Shown: in pieces, positions 37,459-46,015 of the stretch
How positions within the stretch are numbered: position 1 is the first letter of the stretch
Layout: every line of letters begins with the position of its first letter
NCBI GenBank assembly: GCA_017533915.1
Contig: JAFWHX010000005.1
Span: 186,001 to 250,000, forward strand
Length of the DNA stretch: 64,000 nucleotides
DNA from: Eubacterium sp.
Lineage (GTDB): Bacteria > Bacillota > Clostridia > Peptostreptococcales > Anaerovoracaceae
Direction of reading: 5' to 3'
The notes under the pieces: model-generated
Database searches by the model: none
What the model saw: the letters and a program-made list of their open reading frames with translations, nothing else
Told to the model about the DNA's origin: nothing
Made by a program: the position numbers and the translations under genes

Positions 37459-38478
37459 ATGAACATACTTGTGACAGGTGCAGCAGGATTCATCGGCAGC
37501 AATTTCGTATATTATATGCTCGAGAAGCATCCGGAGGACAGGATAGTGGCTCTGGATGCTCTTACATATGCGGGGAATCTAGAGACGCTTGAAGAAGCGC
37601 TCGAGAATAAGAATTTCAAATTCATAAAAGGCGACATCTACGACAAGAAGCACGTCTTTGAGATCTTCAGAGAGGAAAAGCCTGACATAGTCGTGAACTT
37701 TGCCGCTGAGACGCATGTCGACAGGTCGATCGAGGATCCGGGTATCTTCGTCAGGACGAACGTCGGCGGTACACAGGTGCTCCTTGACGCTGCGACAGAG
37801 TTCGGCGTCACGAGATTCCATCAGATAGGGACTGATGAGGTGTACGGCGATCTTCCTCTCGACAGGCCTGACCTGTTCTTTAAGGAGGACATGCCTCTCA
37901 AGGCCAGCAGTCCGTATTCCGCGAGCAAAGCCTCTGCGGATCTGCTTACGATGGCATACCATCGTACATACGGGCTTCCGGTCACGATCTCACGCTGCTC
38001 GAACAACTATGGACCGTACCAGTTCCCGGAGAAGCTCATACCGCTCGTTATATACAGAGCTGAAAACGATGAGAGCATACCGGTATACGGAACAGGGGAC
38101 AATGTGCGCGACTGGCTGTACGTAATGGATCACTGCTCCGCGATCGACCTCATCATGAGGGACGGCCGCGACGGAGAGATATACAATATAGGCGGACATA
38201 ATGAAAGAAACAACATTACAGTAGTCAGAAGGATCCTTGAGTATCTTGGAAAGCCTGAAAGCCTTATCACGTTTGTTACAGACAGGAAAGGCCACGATAA
38301 GAGATACGCGATCGATCCTGAGAAAACGAAGAAGGAGCTCGGCTGGGAACCTGAGACCAGATTCGAGGACGGCATCGGCATGACGATCGACTGGTATCTG
38401 GAACACAGGTCATGGTGGGAGCACATCGTTTCCGGAGACTATCAGAACTATTATCAGAAGATGTATGGAGACAGGTAA
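37459..38478 (+). CDS. rmlB: dTDP-glucose 4,6-dehydratase
   Basis: 339 residues of the extended SDR fold: NAD motif VTGAAGFIGSNFV, THVDRSI, GTDEVYGDL with the catalytic Asp-Glu pair, and YSASKAS with Tyr and Lys. It converts dTDP-glucose to dTDP-4-keto-6-deoxyglucose. The stop overlaps the next start (TAATG), so a transferase is translated directly after it. The sugar could end as rhamnose, fucosamine or another deoxysugar depending on enzymes encoded elsewhere. Confidence 0.96.
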   Translation: MNILVTGAAGFIGSNFVYYMLEKHPEDRIVALDALTYAGNLETLEEALENKNFKFIKGDIYDKKHVFEIFREEKPDIVVNFAAETHVDRSIEDPGIFVRTNVGGTQVLLDAATEFGVTRFHQIGTDEVYGDLPLDRPDLFFKEDMPLKASSPYSASKASADLLTMAYHRTYGLPVTISRCSNNYGPYQFPEKLIPLVIYRAENDESIPVYGTGDNVRDWLYVMDHCSAIDLIMRDGRDGEIYNIGGHNERNNITVVRRILEYLGKPESLITFVTDRKGHDKRYAIDPEKTKKELGWEPETRFEDGIGMTIDWYLEHRSWWEHIVSGDYQNYYQKMYGDR

Positions 38479-40202
38479 TGGCGGATTACGTAACGACAGA
38501 AATGTCATGGGAGAACATGTTCCTCAGGATGAAGATAAGATCTTCAGTCCACGGGGCGAGATTCATGTTCGTGAAATTCGGCGACAGGACATACTACGTT
38601 CCTGAAAGTGACACTATTTATAAAGACGGCACGTATGATCTCAAGATCAATATATCGTCAGCTGCCGGACGAGGCTTCCTGCCTGACGGCACATGGAGGC
38701 TCGTCGCCAGAGTGGATGGAAATGCTCATGAAGTCAGGGCGACATTTGATACTGCATACAGGTTCCAGGATCTCTCAAGGGTATTCAGGTATGGAGAAGA
38801 CAAAGCATTCATACTTACTCTTGAGCCGGAAGGCGGGAATGGTGAATGCGTACGAGGCTTTGATACACTGTATGACAGAGAGCTTGACGGAAGCATCGGG
38901 TTCATTTTCCACAGCTCGTTCATGAAGAGAGACGATGACTGGAGAGACAAGGCGAGCGGCCCGAGGAACATGATATATAAGACGTTGAATGATGCATCAT
39001 CACGCGAGCATGCTCCGGGGAAGAACCATGTTCTGTTCATGACCGAGACGAAAGACTTTATCGACGGCAATCTCAAAGCCGTGTATGACGAGGTAATGAG
39101 ACAGGGACTGGATAAAGAATATAAGGTATCTGTCTACGCAAGGAACGATGTGAAGAACGGACTTGGAGTAGCAGGACTTGTCAGGCTCAGGAGCCTCATC
39201 GCAGATCAGGATATCATTTTTGTCGATGATTTCGTACCTGTCTTCACATATCTGGATCCGCCTGAAGGTGCCAGGCTCGTTCAGCTCTGGCACGCATGCG
39301 TAGGATTCAAATCCGTGGGATACAGCAGATTCGGGAAAGAAGGATCACCGCATCCTGTATGGTCATGCCACAGAAAATATACAGATGTCTATGTGCCGCA
39401 TGAGAAACTCAGAGATGTATACAGAGAAGTATTCGGTATAGAAAAAGATGCGTTTAAAGTTGCAGGATCTCCTCGACTTGACGGTTTCCTGAATGAAGAC
39501 AGGATCGCAGACGCGAAGAAGCGGATCCTTGCGAAATATCCGTTCATTGAAGGAAAGCGTGTGATACTCTTCGCGCCTACATACAGAGGAGCAGGAGAAA
39601 GAGACGCATATTACGACGAGAGCAGGCTGGACTTCAGGAAGTGGGCTGAGATCTGCAGAGACGAGAAGAACGAATCGGTCATTCTGATCAAGATGCATCC
39701 GTTCATCGAGAAGAAAGTGGATATACCGGAAGAGTACAGAGACGTCATATACGACGTATCTGACTATCCTGATATCAATGAGCTCTACTATCTGACAGAT
39801 ATTCTGATCACAGACTACTCTTCAGACTACTTCGAATTCGCTTTGCTGAGAAAGCCTATACTCTTCTACGCATATGATCTGGATACATACCAGCTGCTCA
39901 GAGGAGTACATCAGGATATCAGGGATAACGCTCCTGGAAAGGTATGTGAGACGTTCGGCGAGCTTTGCGAAGCGATAAAGAGTGGAGATTTTGATATAGA
40001 GAAAACGGAGCAGTTCGCGGACGAATACGGTTCGGTACTCGAGCAGCACGCAGCAAAAGAGATCATCGATCAGGTCTTCACAGCACGTGATAGGCAGAAA
40101 GAAACTCTTACGGAAGAGGAAGCCGAGACGCTTAAAAATGAGATGAGCTCAGACGAAGAGTGGGATGAACAGAAAAACGGAAACGGCCTCCTTCTGAAAT
40201 AG
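38478..40202 (+). CDS. CDP-glycerol glycerophosphotransferase family protein (WHA/KMHPFI type) with N-terminal beta domain
   Basis: 574 residues. The first 150 are mostly beta strands (LPDGTWRLVARVDGN) and match a similar domain in the gene at 43995. The C-terminal transferase domain shows VQLWHACVGFKSVGYS, GSPRLDGFL, FAPTYRGAG, IKMHPFIEKK and ITDYSSDYFEFALL. The start ATG overlaps the stop of rmlB. The histidines in WHA and MHP are conserved. It should transfer a polyol phosphate from the CDP form to a polymer; a role specific to a sugar-modified acceptor is suggested only by its coupling to rmlB. Confidence 0.88.
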   Translation: MADYVTTEMSWENMFLRMKIRSSVHGARFMFVKFGDRTYYVPESDTIYKDGTYDLKINISSAAGRGFLPDGTWRLVARVDGNAHEVRATFDTAYRFQDLSRVFRYGEDKAFILTLEPEGGNGECVRGFDTLYDRELDGSIGFIFHSSFMKRDDDWRDKASGPRNMIYKTLNDASSREHAPGKNHVLFMTETKDFIDGNLKAVYDEVMRQGLDKEYKVSVYARNDVKNGLGVAGLVRLRSLIADQDIIFVDDFVPVFTYLDPPEGARLVQLWHACVGFKSVGYSRFGKEGSPHPVWSCHRKYTDVYVPHEKLRDVYREVFGIEKDAFKVAGSPRLDGFLNEDRIADAKKRILAKYPFIEGKRVILFAPTYRGAGERDAYYDESRLDFRKWAEICRDEKNESVILIKMHPFIEKKVDIPEEYRDVIYDVSDYPDINELYYLTDILITDYSSDYFEFALLRKPILFYAYDLDTYQLLRGVHQDIRDNAPGKVCETFGELCEAIKSGDFDIEKTEQFADEYGSVLEQHAAKEIIDQVFTARDRQKETLTEEEAETLKNEMSSDEEWDEQKNGNGLLLK

Positions 40203-40249
40203 CGGAATACTGAGACATGGATCAGAGATGATCCAGAAAGGACATAGAA

Positions 40250-41008
40250 GTGAGCAAGAACATTGCAGTGATCTTTGCGGGCGGCTCCGGGATCAGGATG
40301 GGAAGCGGCATGCCTAAGCAGTTTCTCAAGATAAACGGACAGCCGATCATAATCTATACGCTGGAGATCTTTGAGGACAGCCCGGATATAGATGAGATAT
40401 ATATCGCCTGCAAAGAAGACTACATAGGCAAGATGAACAAGTACATCAGGCGGTATCAGCTCCAGAAAGTGAAGAAGATCGTGCCTGGCGGTGAAACCGC
40501 GCTTGACTCAATATACAACGGGCTCTGCGCGGTGGCTGAAGATAACGATCCAGACTCAGTGGTCCTTATCCACGACGGCGTGCGGCCGTTCATACCGGAA
40601 TCGATAATCACAGCAAACATCGACTGTGTGGAAAAGCACGGAAGCGCGATAACATGCACCCCGATGTATGAGACGCCTATAAGAAGCGACGGCGGCGAGA
40701 TGATAGAAGAAGTCATACCGAGAGACATAATGTTCACGGCTCAGGCTCCGCAGAGCTTCCGTCTGGGAGATATCAAAGCGTCATATGAAAAGGTCAGGTC
40801 TCAGGGAAGCACTGAGGGGCTGGTCGACTCCTGCTCGATATACAAAAAAGCAGGGCATGACGTTGCGCTCGTACGCGGAAACCGCGGTAATATCAAAGTA
40901 ACTACGCCTGAAGATCTTTATCTGTTCCGCGGGCTCCTGAACTACAAGGAGACGCAGCAGACCATGGGCTTCACTGAAAACGAGATGGAAGCAGATTATA
41001 GAAAATAA
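40250..41008 (+). CDS. IspD/TarI family cytidylyltransferase
   Basis: 252 residues with FAGGSGIRMGSGMPKQFL, the CTP-binding start, then VLIHDGVRPFI and TTPEDLYLF. The family splits into IspD (methylerythritol 4-phosphate) and TarI (ribitol 5-phosphate). Position beside TagD and polyol-phosphate transferases favours TarI, and thus CDP-ribitol, but no ribitol-5-phosphate reductase (TarJ) is seen. It could also be the cell's IspD. The start is GTG. Confidence 0.85.
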   Translation: MSKNIAVIFAGGSGIRMGSGMPKQFLKINGQPIIIYTLEIFEDSPDIDEIYIACKEDYIGKMNKYIRRYQLQKVKKIVPGGETALDSIYNGLCAVAEDNDPDSVVLIHDGVRPFIPESIITANIDCVEKHGSAITCTPMYETPIRSDGGEMIEEVIPRDIMFTAQAPQSFRLGDIKASYEKVRSQGSTEGLVDSCSIYKKAGHDVALVRGNRGNIKVTTPEDLYLFRGLLNYKETQQTMGFTENEMEADYRK

Positions 41009-41066
41009 CGGTATGTCCGGGGTGGGACATGCTCAGCATATGATTTATACAGAAAAGGACAGAAAG

Positions 41067-41456
41067 ATGAAAAGAGTAATAACTTACGGGACATATGATC
41101 TTCTGCACTACGGACATGTCAATCTTCTGAGAAGAGCCAAGGAATACGGTGATTATCTTATCGTCGCGCTTTCCACTGACGAGTTCAACTGGGAGATGAA
41201 GCAGAAGAAGTGCTATTTCAGCTACGAGATCAGGAAGCAGCTCGTTGAATCCATCAGATACGTGGATCTGGTGATCCCTGAAGAAAGCTGGGATCAGAAG
41301 ATAAGTGATGTCAAGGAGTATCATGTGGATACATTCGTTATAGGCGACGACTGGAAAGGAAAATTCGATTTTCTGAAAGACTACTGTGAGGTAGTATATC
41401 TTCCAAGGACTCCGGAGATCTCGACCACGCAGATCAAAAAAGACCTGGGCAAATAA
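41067..41456 (+). CDS. tagD: Glycerol-3-phosphate cytidylyltransferase
   Basis: 129 residues, the exact size of TagD, with YGTYDLLHYGH (the HxGH nucleotidyl-transfer motif), VALSTDEFN and the C-terminal RTPEISTTQIKK corresponding to the RTEGISTT motif. It makes CDP-glycerol, the donor for the transferases around it. ATG 41067 follows AAAGGACAG; an earlier in-frame start is unlikely. It is the strongest single proof that the locus builds a glycerol-phosphate polymer. Confidence 0.95.
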   Translation: MKRVITYGTYDLLHYGHVNLLRRAKEYGDYLIVALSTDEFNWEMKQKKCYFSYEIRKQLVESIRYVDLVIPEESWDQKISDVKEYHVDTFVIGDDWKGKFDFLKDYCEVVYLPRTPEISTTQIKKDLGK

Positions 41457-41470
41457 CCGGCAGGGCAGAT

Positions 41471-42853
41471 ATGGGTATTAAAGGTGTTCTGAAAAATATA
41501 AAAAAGTACGGCGCTTACGGGACGTGGAAGCTCTACAGGCAGAGAGATGAAGAACGGAGGCACGTGGCGGATCAGCAGCGTGCGTTCCTGGAAAAAGAGA
41601 AAGAGCAGGGAGCTTTTACAGGGGATGAGCCTGAATATAAAGAGTACCTCAGGAGGCTTGACGAACCTAAGGGATTCAAGGCTTATCTGAGAGAGCTGCA
41701 TGACCGCGTCACCCGCGACGAGCTCCCCAGAATCTACGAAGAAGCGTCCAAGGCGCCTGTAGAAGATAAGATAATCGTGATGGAGCGTGGGTACGCGCCG
41801 TCTCCTTCTAGTGCGCATCTTGCTGAAGTGCTGGAATCACAGGGCAGATACAGGATCGTTTACATGAGCATGGAGATACGCAATTGTACGTTCCTGAAAT
41901 ATTATAATAATGTAAAAGAATTCATCAGAGAGCTCGGGACCGCAAAGGCGGTCCTCATCACTACTGCTAATGATTACCTCAGCTATATAGACCTCCGTCC
42001 GGAGACCAAAGTGATACAGCTCTGGCACGGAGTCGGTACATTCAAGAAGATCGGATACAGCACCATATCAAGCAGGAGTTTCGGCCTGAGCCAGCAGTAC
42101 AGGGACGAGTTCGATCAGTATAAAAACTACTCGTACGTCACAATCGCCTCAGAGGAACAGGCATGGATATTCGAGGACGCGATGCATATAAGCCGCGATT
42201 CAGGGATCCTTGCGCCTGTGGGCATCTCACGTACTGACCTTTTCTACGACGATGAATATAAAGCAGAAGCGAGAAGACGGCTGAACGAGTTCTGTCCCGG
42301 AATAAACGGACGGAAGATATTATTATATGCTCCGACTTTCAGAGGGACCGTGAACAACGCCAAGGCACCTGATAAGCTTGACGTGGAAGCGTTCGGAGAG
42401 GCTTTATCAGAGGACTATGTGCTGCTTATCAAGCACCACAGCGTCTGCGAGAACAGAAGGCCGCCGATACCTGAAAAATGGGCAGGAAGCTTTGCCTACG
42501 ACATCAACGCATCGACTGAGATAAGCATAGAAGATCTTCTCGTACTCGCCGATGTCTGCATCACCGACTATTCATCGATAGCGTTCGAATATTCCATACT
42601 CGAGCGCCCGATACTCTTCTTTGCATACGATCTGGACGACTACATCGACGAGCGCGGCATGTACCTTGACTACAGCGAGCTTACGCCGGGTCCTGTCTGC
42701 CGCACCAACAAAGAGATGATAGAATATATCAAAGCCCTTCCGGGAAGCTTTGAGGGGGAGTATGCGGACGAGATACATGCATTCAGGCAGAAATATGTGA
42801 ACAGATGCGACGGCCACGCGACTGAGCGGACCATAGCTTTGATAGAAAAATAG
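41471..42853 (+). CDS. CDP-glycerol glycerophosphotransferase family protein (WHG/KHH type, second copy)
   Basis: 460 residues. A charged helical N-terminus (about 1-90) precedes the transferase domain: IQLWHGVGTFKKIGYST, GISRTDLF, LYAPTFRGT, IKHHSVCE, ITDYSSIAFEYSIL and the tail CDGHATER. It is the paralog of the gene at 18386. It starts 15 bases after tagD, so donor synthesis and use are co-translated. Confidence 0.88.
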   Translation: MGIKGVLKNIKKYGAYGTWKLYRQRDEERRHVADQQRAFLEKEKEQGAFTGDEPEYKEYLRRLDEPKGFKAYLRELHDRVTRDELPRIYEEASKAPVEDKIIVMERGYAPSPSSAHLAEVLESQGRYRIVYMSMEIRNCTFLKYYNNVKEFIRELGTAKAVLITTANDYLSYIDLRPETKVIQLWHGVGTFKKIGYSTISSRSFGLSQQYRDEFDQYKNYSYVTIASEEQAWIFEDAMHISRDSGILAPVGISRTDLFYDDEYKAEARRRLNEFCPGINGRKILLYAPTFRGTVNNAKAPDKLDVEAFGEALSEDYVLLIKHHSVCENRRPPIPEKWAGSFAYDINASTEISIEDLLVLADVCITDYSSIAFEYSILERPILFFAYDLDDYIDERGMYLDYSELTPGPVCRTNKEMIEYIKALPGSFEGEYADEIHAFRQKYVNRCDGHATERTIALIEK

Positions 42854-42878
42854 ATACGAGGATCATCAGGAGACGGAA

Positions 42879-43973
42879 ATGAAGAGCAGCATTATCGACG
42901 AAGACGTAAAGCGCATACTAGAAAACGACCTCCCGTGGGATGTGTTCCGGGGGAAGACGATTCTGATAACAGGTGCGAGCGGTATGATACCGTCGTATTT
43001 TTTATATACCTTCCTGGCTTTGAATGACCTTAAGGACATGGATGTAAAAGTGATCGCGCTTGTAAGAAACGGCGAAAAGGCAAAGCGTGTGCTCGGGAGC
43101 ATGCTCGACAGGGACGACGTCACGCTCGTGTGCCAGGATGTGGCGGAGCCGCTTGAATTTGATGGGCGTATAGACTATGTCTTCCATGGCGGAAGCGCGG
43201 CAAGGCCGGCTCAGCATAAGACGTCGCCGACATCCACGATCAGGGCAAACCTTGTGGGGACGTTCAATCTTCTTGACAGGGCAGTGAAGGACAAGTCAGA
43301 GGCATTCGTGCTGATGTCATCGTCGGAAGTGTACGGCCAGCAGCTTAAGAATAAAGACGCAGAAAGGCTGGACAGTGATGACAGCAAGCCTCTGAATGCG
43401 ATAACTGAGGATGATTACGGCAGGGTCGACACTCTTGATCCGAGGTCATGCTATTCTGAAGGCAAGCGCGCTGCGGAGACGATCTGCGCCTGCTATAATG
43501 CAGAATATGGGATCCGCGTGCTCTGCCCGAGATTCGCGCATATATACGGACCCGGTCTGGCTCTTGATGACGGAAGAGTACAAGCGGACTTCGCCGCAAA
43601 CGTGATAAAAGGCGAGGATATAGTTATGAACAGCGACGGGAGCTCCGTCAGAGCCTATACTTACGTCGCCGATGCGTGCGCCGGTGTATTCTACGCGCTG
43701 CTCAAAGGCGACGGCATCGCATACAATATCTCGGACAATAACAGTATCATATCTATCAGAGAACTCGCCGAGGCGTTCGTTGCCTCGCGGCCGGAGAAAG
43801 GCCTCAAGGTCGTGATCAAAGCCCAGATTGACGGCTCGAGAAGCTACAACAAAGTCAGCTTTATCGGTCTGGACGGAAGCAGGCTCGAAGCACTCGGCTG
43901 GAAGGCGGAAGTGCAGGTCGGCGAGGGTACGAAGCGCATGATCTCACATTACGAAGAGACAGGCGAGAAATAG
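42879..43973 (+). CDS. NAD-dependent sugar epimerase/dehydratase (extended SDR)
   Basis: 364 residues with a Rossmann start ITGASGMIPSYFLY, HGGSAARPAQ, the strand VLMSSSEVYG and YSEGKRAAE with catalytic Tyr and Lys. The layout resembles UDP-glucuronate decarboxylase and related nucleotide-sugar enzymes (RPRFAHIYGPG-like segment). The precise sugar is not predictable. It starts 26 bases after the transferase gene and belongs to the same transcript; it may supply a nucleotide sugar for the polymer linkage or side chain. Confidence 0.85.
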   Translation: MKSSIIDEDVKRILENDLPWDVFRGKTILITGASGMIPSYFLYTFLALNDLKDMDVKVIALVRNGEKAKRVLGSMLDRDDVTLVCQDVAEPLEFDGRIDYVFHGGSAARPAQHKTSPTSTIRANLVGTFNLLDRAVKDKSEAFVLMSSSEVYGQQLKNKDAERLDSDDSKPLNAITEDDYGRVDTLDPRSCYSEGKRAAETICACYNAEYGIRVLCPRFAHIYGPGLALDDGRVQADFAANVIKGEDIVMNSDGSSVRAYTYVADACAGVFYALLKGDGIAYNISDNNSIISIRELAEAFVASRPEKGLKVVIKAQIDGSRSYNKVSFIGLDGSRLEALGWKAEVQVGEGTKRMISHYEETGEK

Positions 43974-43994
43974 TTCATAAAGAAGGAATCAGAA

Positions 43995-45806
43995 ATGTAT
44001 TCTGGCAAGGTCCTCGATATCTCCTGGGAAAGAGTATTCCTCACGATCTCAGGAGAGATGAGAAAGATCACAAGTGAAGAAGAAAAGCGCAGGCTGCTCC
44101 TTACGAGATATAAAGGCCTGTACGCCGAGCGTGAAAACAAGCGGGCGCAGACGGGCCCGTCATTTTCTGATGACTATATCGAGAGCTGTTTCAGAAGACA
44201 TGCTGACGATCTCATACGTGTTATCGGAAACAGCTATGATCCTGATAAGATCTATGTCTTCTTAAGGAACGAAGATTATCTCAACGCATTTCTCATAAGT
44301 GAGCTGGCTGAAGACACGGCAGAAGAACAAGAGACTGGCGCCGGCAGCGCAGAAACAGCAGAAGAGTCATGCATCATTCCATTCAGTGTAACGCTGAACG
44401 TGACTACTTTCCAGGGACGCCGCCAGATCCCTGACGGTATCTATTACCTGTCGATATTCCACAATGGGATAGACTTTGAGGCCGGGATATCTGTCGAGCT
44501 GGCAAAGAAGAGCTTCGAGCTGTCCAGGCCTTTTGTATTCGACAAAAGAAGGCAGTGCTACCTGGTCGACTTTTTCGCGACTGTCGACGAACAGGATCCG
44601 TGTATGAAAATGCAGGTGATGCTTGCAAGGACAACGATCAAAAAGAAATTTGAGATGTCGCGCTTCATCCGCGAGGCGAGGGACAGCATCATTAAGAAGC
44701 TGATCACATTCTATTATAACGTCATTTACAGCATCTCTCCGCATAACGGTAAAAATATCCTGTTCTCTACCGAGTCAAGAGGTAAGATGTCAGGAAATCT
44801 GAAGGCGGTCTATGACCGCATGATAGAGCGTGGACTGGATAAGAAATACAGGATAAGTATCTCTGAAAGGAGAGCAGCCGGGGGACATTCAAGCAGAGCG
44901 TCATGGATAAAGACAGTCACGCTCTTCGCGAAAGCTGATGTGATCCTGATCGACGACTATGCGCCGATGCTGTCATGGATGAAGCTGAATAAAGGAACAA
45001 AGCTGATCCAGCTGTGGCACGCAGGCGTCGGATTCAAGTCGGTCGGGCTCTGCAGATTCGGGCAGAACGGATCGCCGCTCCTTGACAATGCGCACAGGCA
45101 GTATGACTACGCTGTCGTCGGATCTACTGCATTAAAGAAGATCTACGCTGAAGTGTTCGGGATCGAAGAAGCTGCTCTTATTCCTACCGGTCTTCCGAGG
45201 ATAGATAAAGTAATAGACAAGAAAGAGAACCAGAAGAAGGCAGATGCGTTCTATGCAGACCATCCGGAGCTCAAGGGCCGCCGGCTGATACTGTTCGCTC
45301 CAACATTCAGAGGAGTAGGAGCGCTCACAGCCACATATCCGTATGAGAAGCTGGATATGAAGCAGATCTACGACATGTGCGGCGGCGAATATACTTTCAT
45401 CTTCAAGATGCATCCGTTCATAAAGGAAAAACCGTCGATACCTGAGGAATATCGGGACCGCATCATCGATCTGAGCGGGATCGGGGATATAAACGATCTT
45501 CTTCCTGTTATAGATATACTGATAACAGACTATTCATCTGTTATATACGAATTCTCACTGTTCAGGAGGCCGATGATATTCTTCGCGTATGACCGCGACA
45601 GTTATGCCGCGATAAGAGGATTCCAGAGCGATTACGACAACTTCGCTCCGGGGAAGATCTGCAGCACGTTCGATGAGGTCGAGCAGGCCATCAGATCACA
45701 TGACTTCCAGCTGGAGAAAGTTGACCGCTTCGTGTCAGAGAATTTCGATCATCTTGACAGCGGGTCTACAGACAGATTCATAGACTGGCTGCTGTCTATA
45801 ATATAA
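43995..45806 (+). CDS. CDP-glycerol glycerophosphotransferase family protein (WHA/KMHPFI type, second copy)
   Basis: 603 residues. An N-terminal beta-rich domain (IPDGIYYLSIFHNG, about 80-215) resembles that of the gene at 38478, and the transferase domain shows IQLWHAGVGFKSVG, GLPRIDKV, FAPTFRGVG, FKMHPFIKE and ITDYSSVIYEFSLF. It ends the long operon before a perfect hairpin. A Glu/Ala/Thr-rich insert lies near residues 103-124. Confidence 0.88.
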   Translation: MYSGKVLDISWERVFLTISGEMRKITSEEEKRRLLLTRYKGLYAERENKRAQTGPSFSDDYIESCFRRHADDLIRVIGNSYDPDKIYVFLRNEDYLNAFLISELAEDTAEEQETGAGSAETAEESCIIPFSVTLNVTTFQGRRQIPDGIYYLSIFHNGIDFEAGISVELAKKSFELSRPFVFDKRRQCYLVDFFATVDEQDPCMKMQVMLARTTIKKKFEMSRFIREARDSIIKKLITFYYNVIYSISPHNGKNILFSTESRGKMSGNLKAVYDRMIERGLDKKYRISISERRAAGGHSSRASWIKTVTLFAKADVILIDDYAPMLSWMKLNKGTKLIQLWHAGVGFKSVGLCRFGQNGSPLLDNAHRQYDYAVVGSTALKKIYAEVFGIEEAALIPTGLPRIDKVIDKKENQKKADAFYADHPELKGRRLILFAPTFRGVGALTATYPYEKLDMKQIYDMCGGEYTFIFKMHPFIKEKPSIPEEYRDRIIDLSGIGDINDLLPVIDILITDYSSVIYEFSLFRRPMIFFAYDRDSYAAIRGFQSDYDNFAPGKICSTFDEVEQAIRSHDFQLEKVDRFVSENFDHLDSGSTDRFIDWLLSII

Positions 45807-45807
45807 G

Positions 45808-45834
45808 AATAACTGCGTATACGCAGTTATTTTG
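45808..45834 (+). terminator. Terminator of the long surface-polymer operon
   Basis: AATAACTGCG (45808-45817), loop TATA, CGCAGTTATT (45822-45831), then TTT. The fully palindromic stem could work in both directions. Confidence 0.75.
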
Positions 45835-45910
45835 TATCTAATATATACAGCACATACTATGACTTGTGGTAATTGTCTGAATTTCCTCAAAGTGTGCGGA
45901 TCTGCACGCG

Positions 45911-45978
45911 AAATCTTAACAAATCCTTAAGAATCTTAAAGAATCTTCATTGACAGAGACAAAATCTTAAATTATATT
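45911..45978 (+). promoter_or_regulatory. Promoter with phased PhoP-box-like repeats
   Basis: TTGACA (45950-45955), 17-base spacer and TATATT (45973-45978) form a strong promoter. Just upstream lie TTAACA (45916), TTAAGA (45927), TTAAAG (45936) and TTCATT (45946), spaced 9-11 bases, so on one face of the helix. This resembles the TT(A/C)ACA direct repeats bound by PhoP-type response regulators in Bacillus. The regulator is inferred. Confidence 0.55.
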
Positions 45979-46015
45979 AATATTTAGGAGTATTGTTGAA
46001 GTTTAGAGGTTTTTT

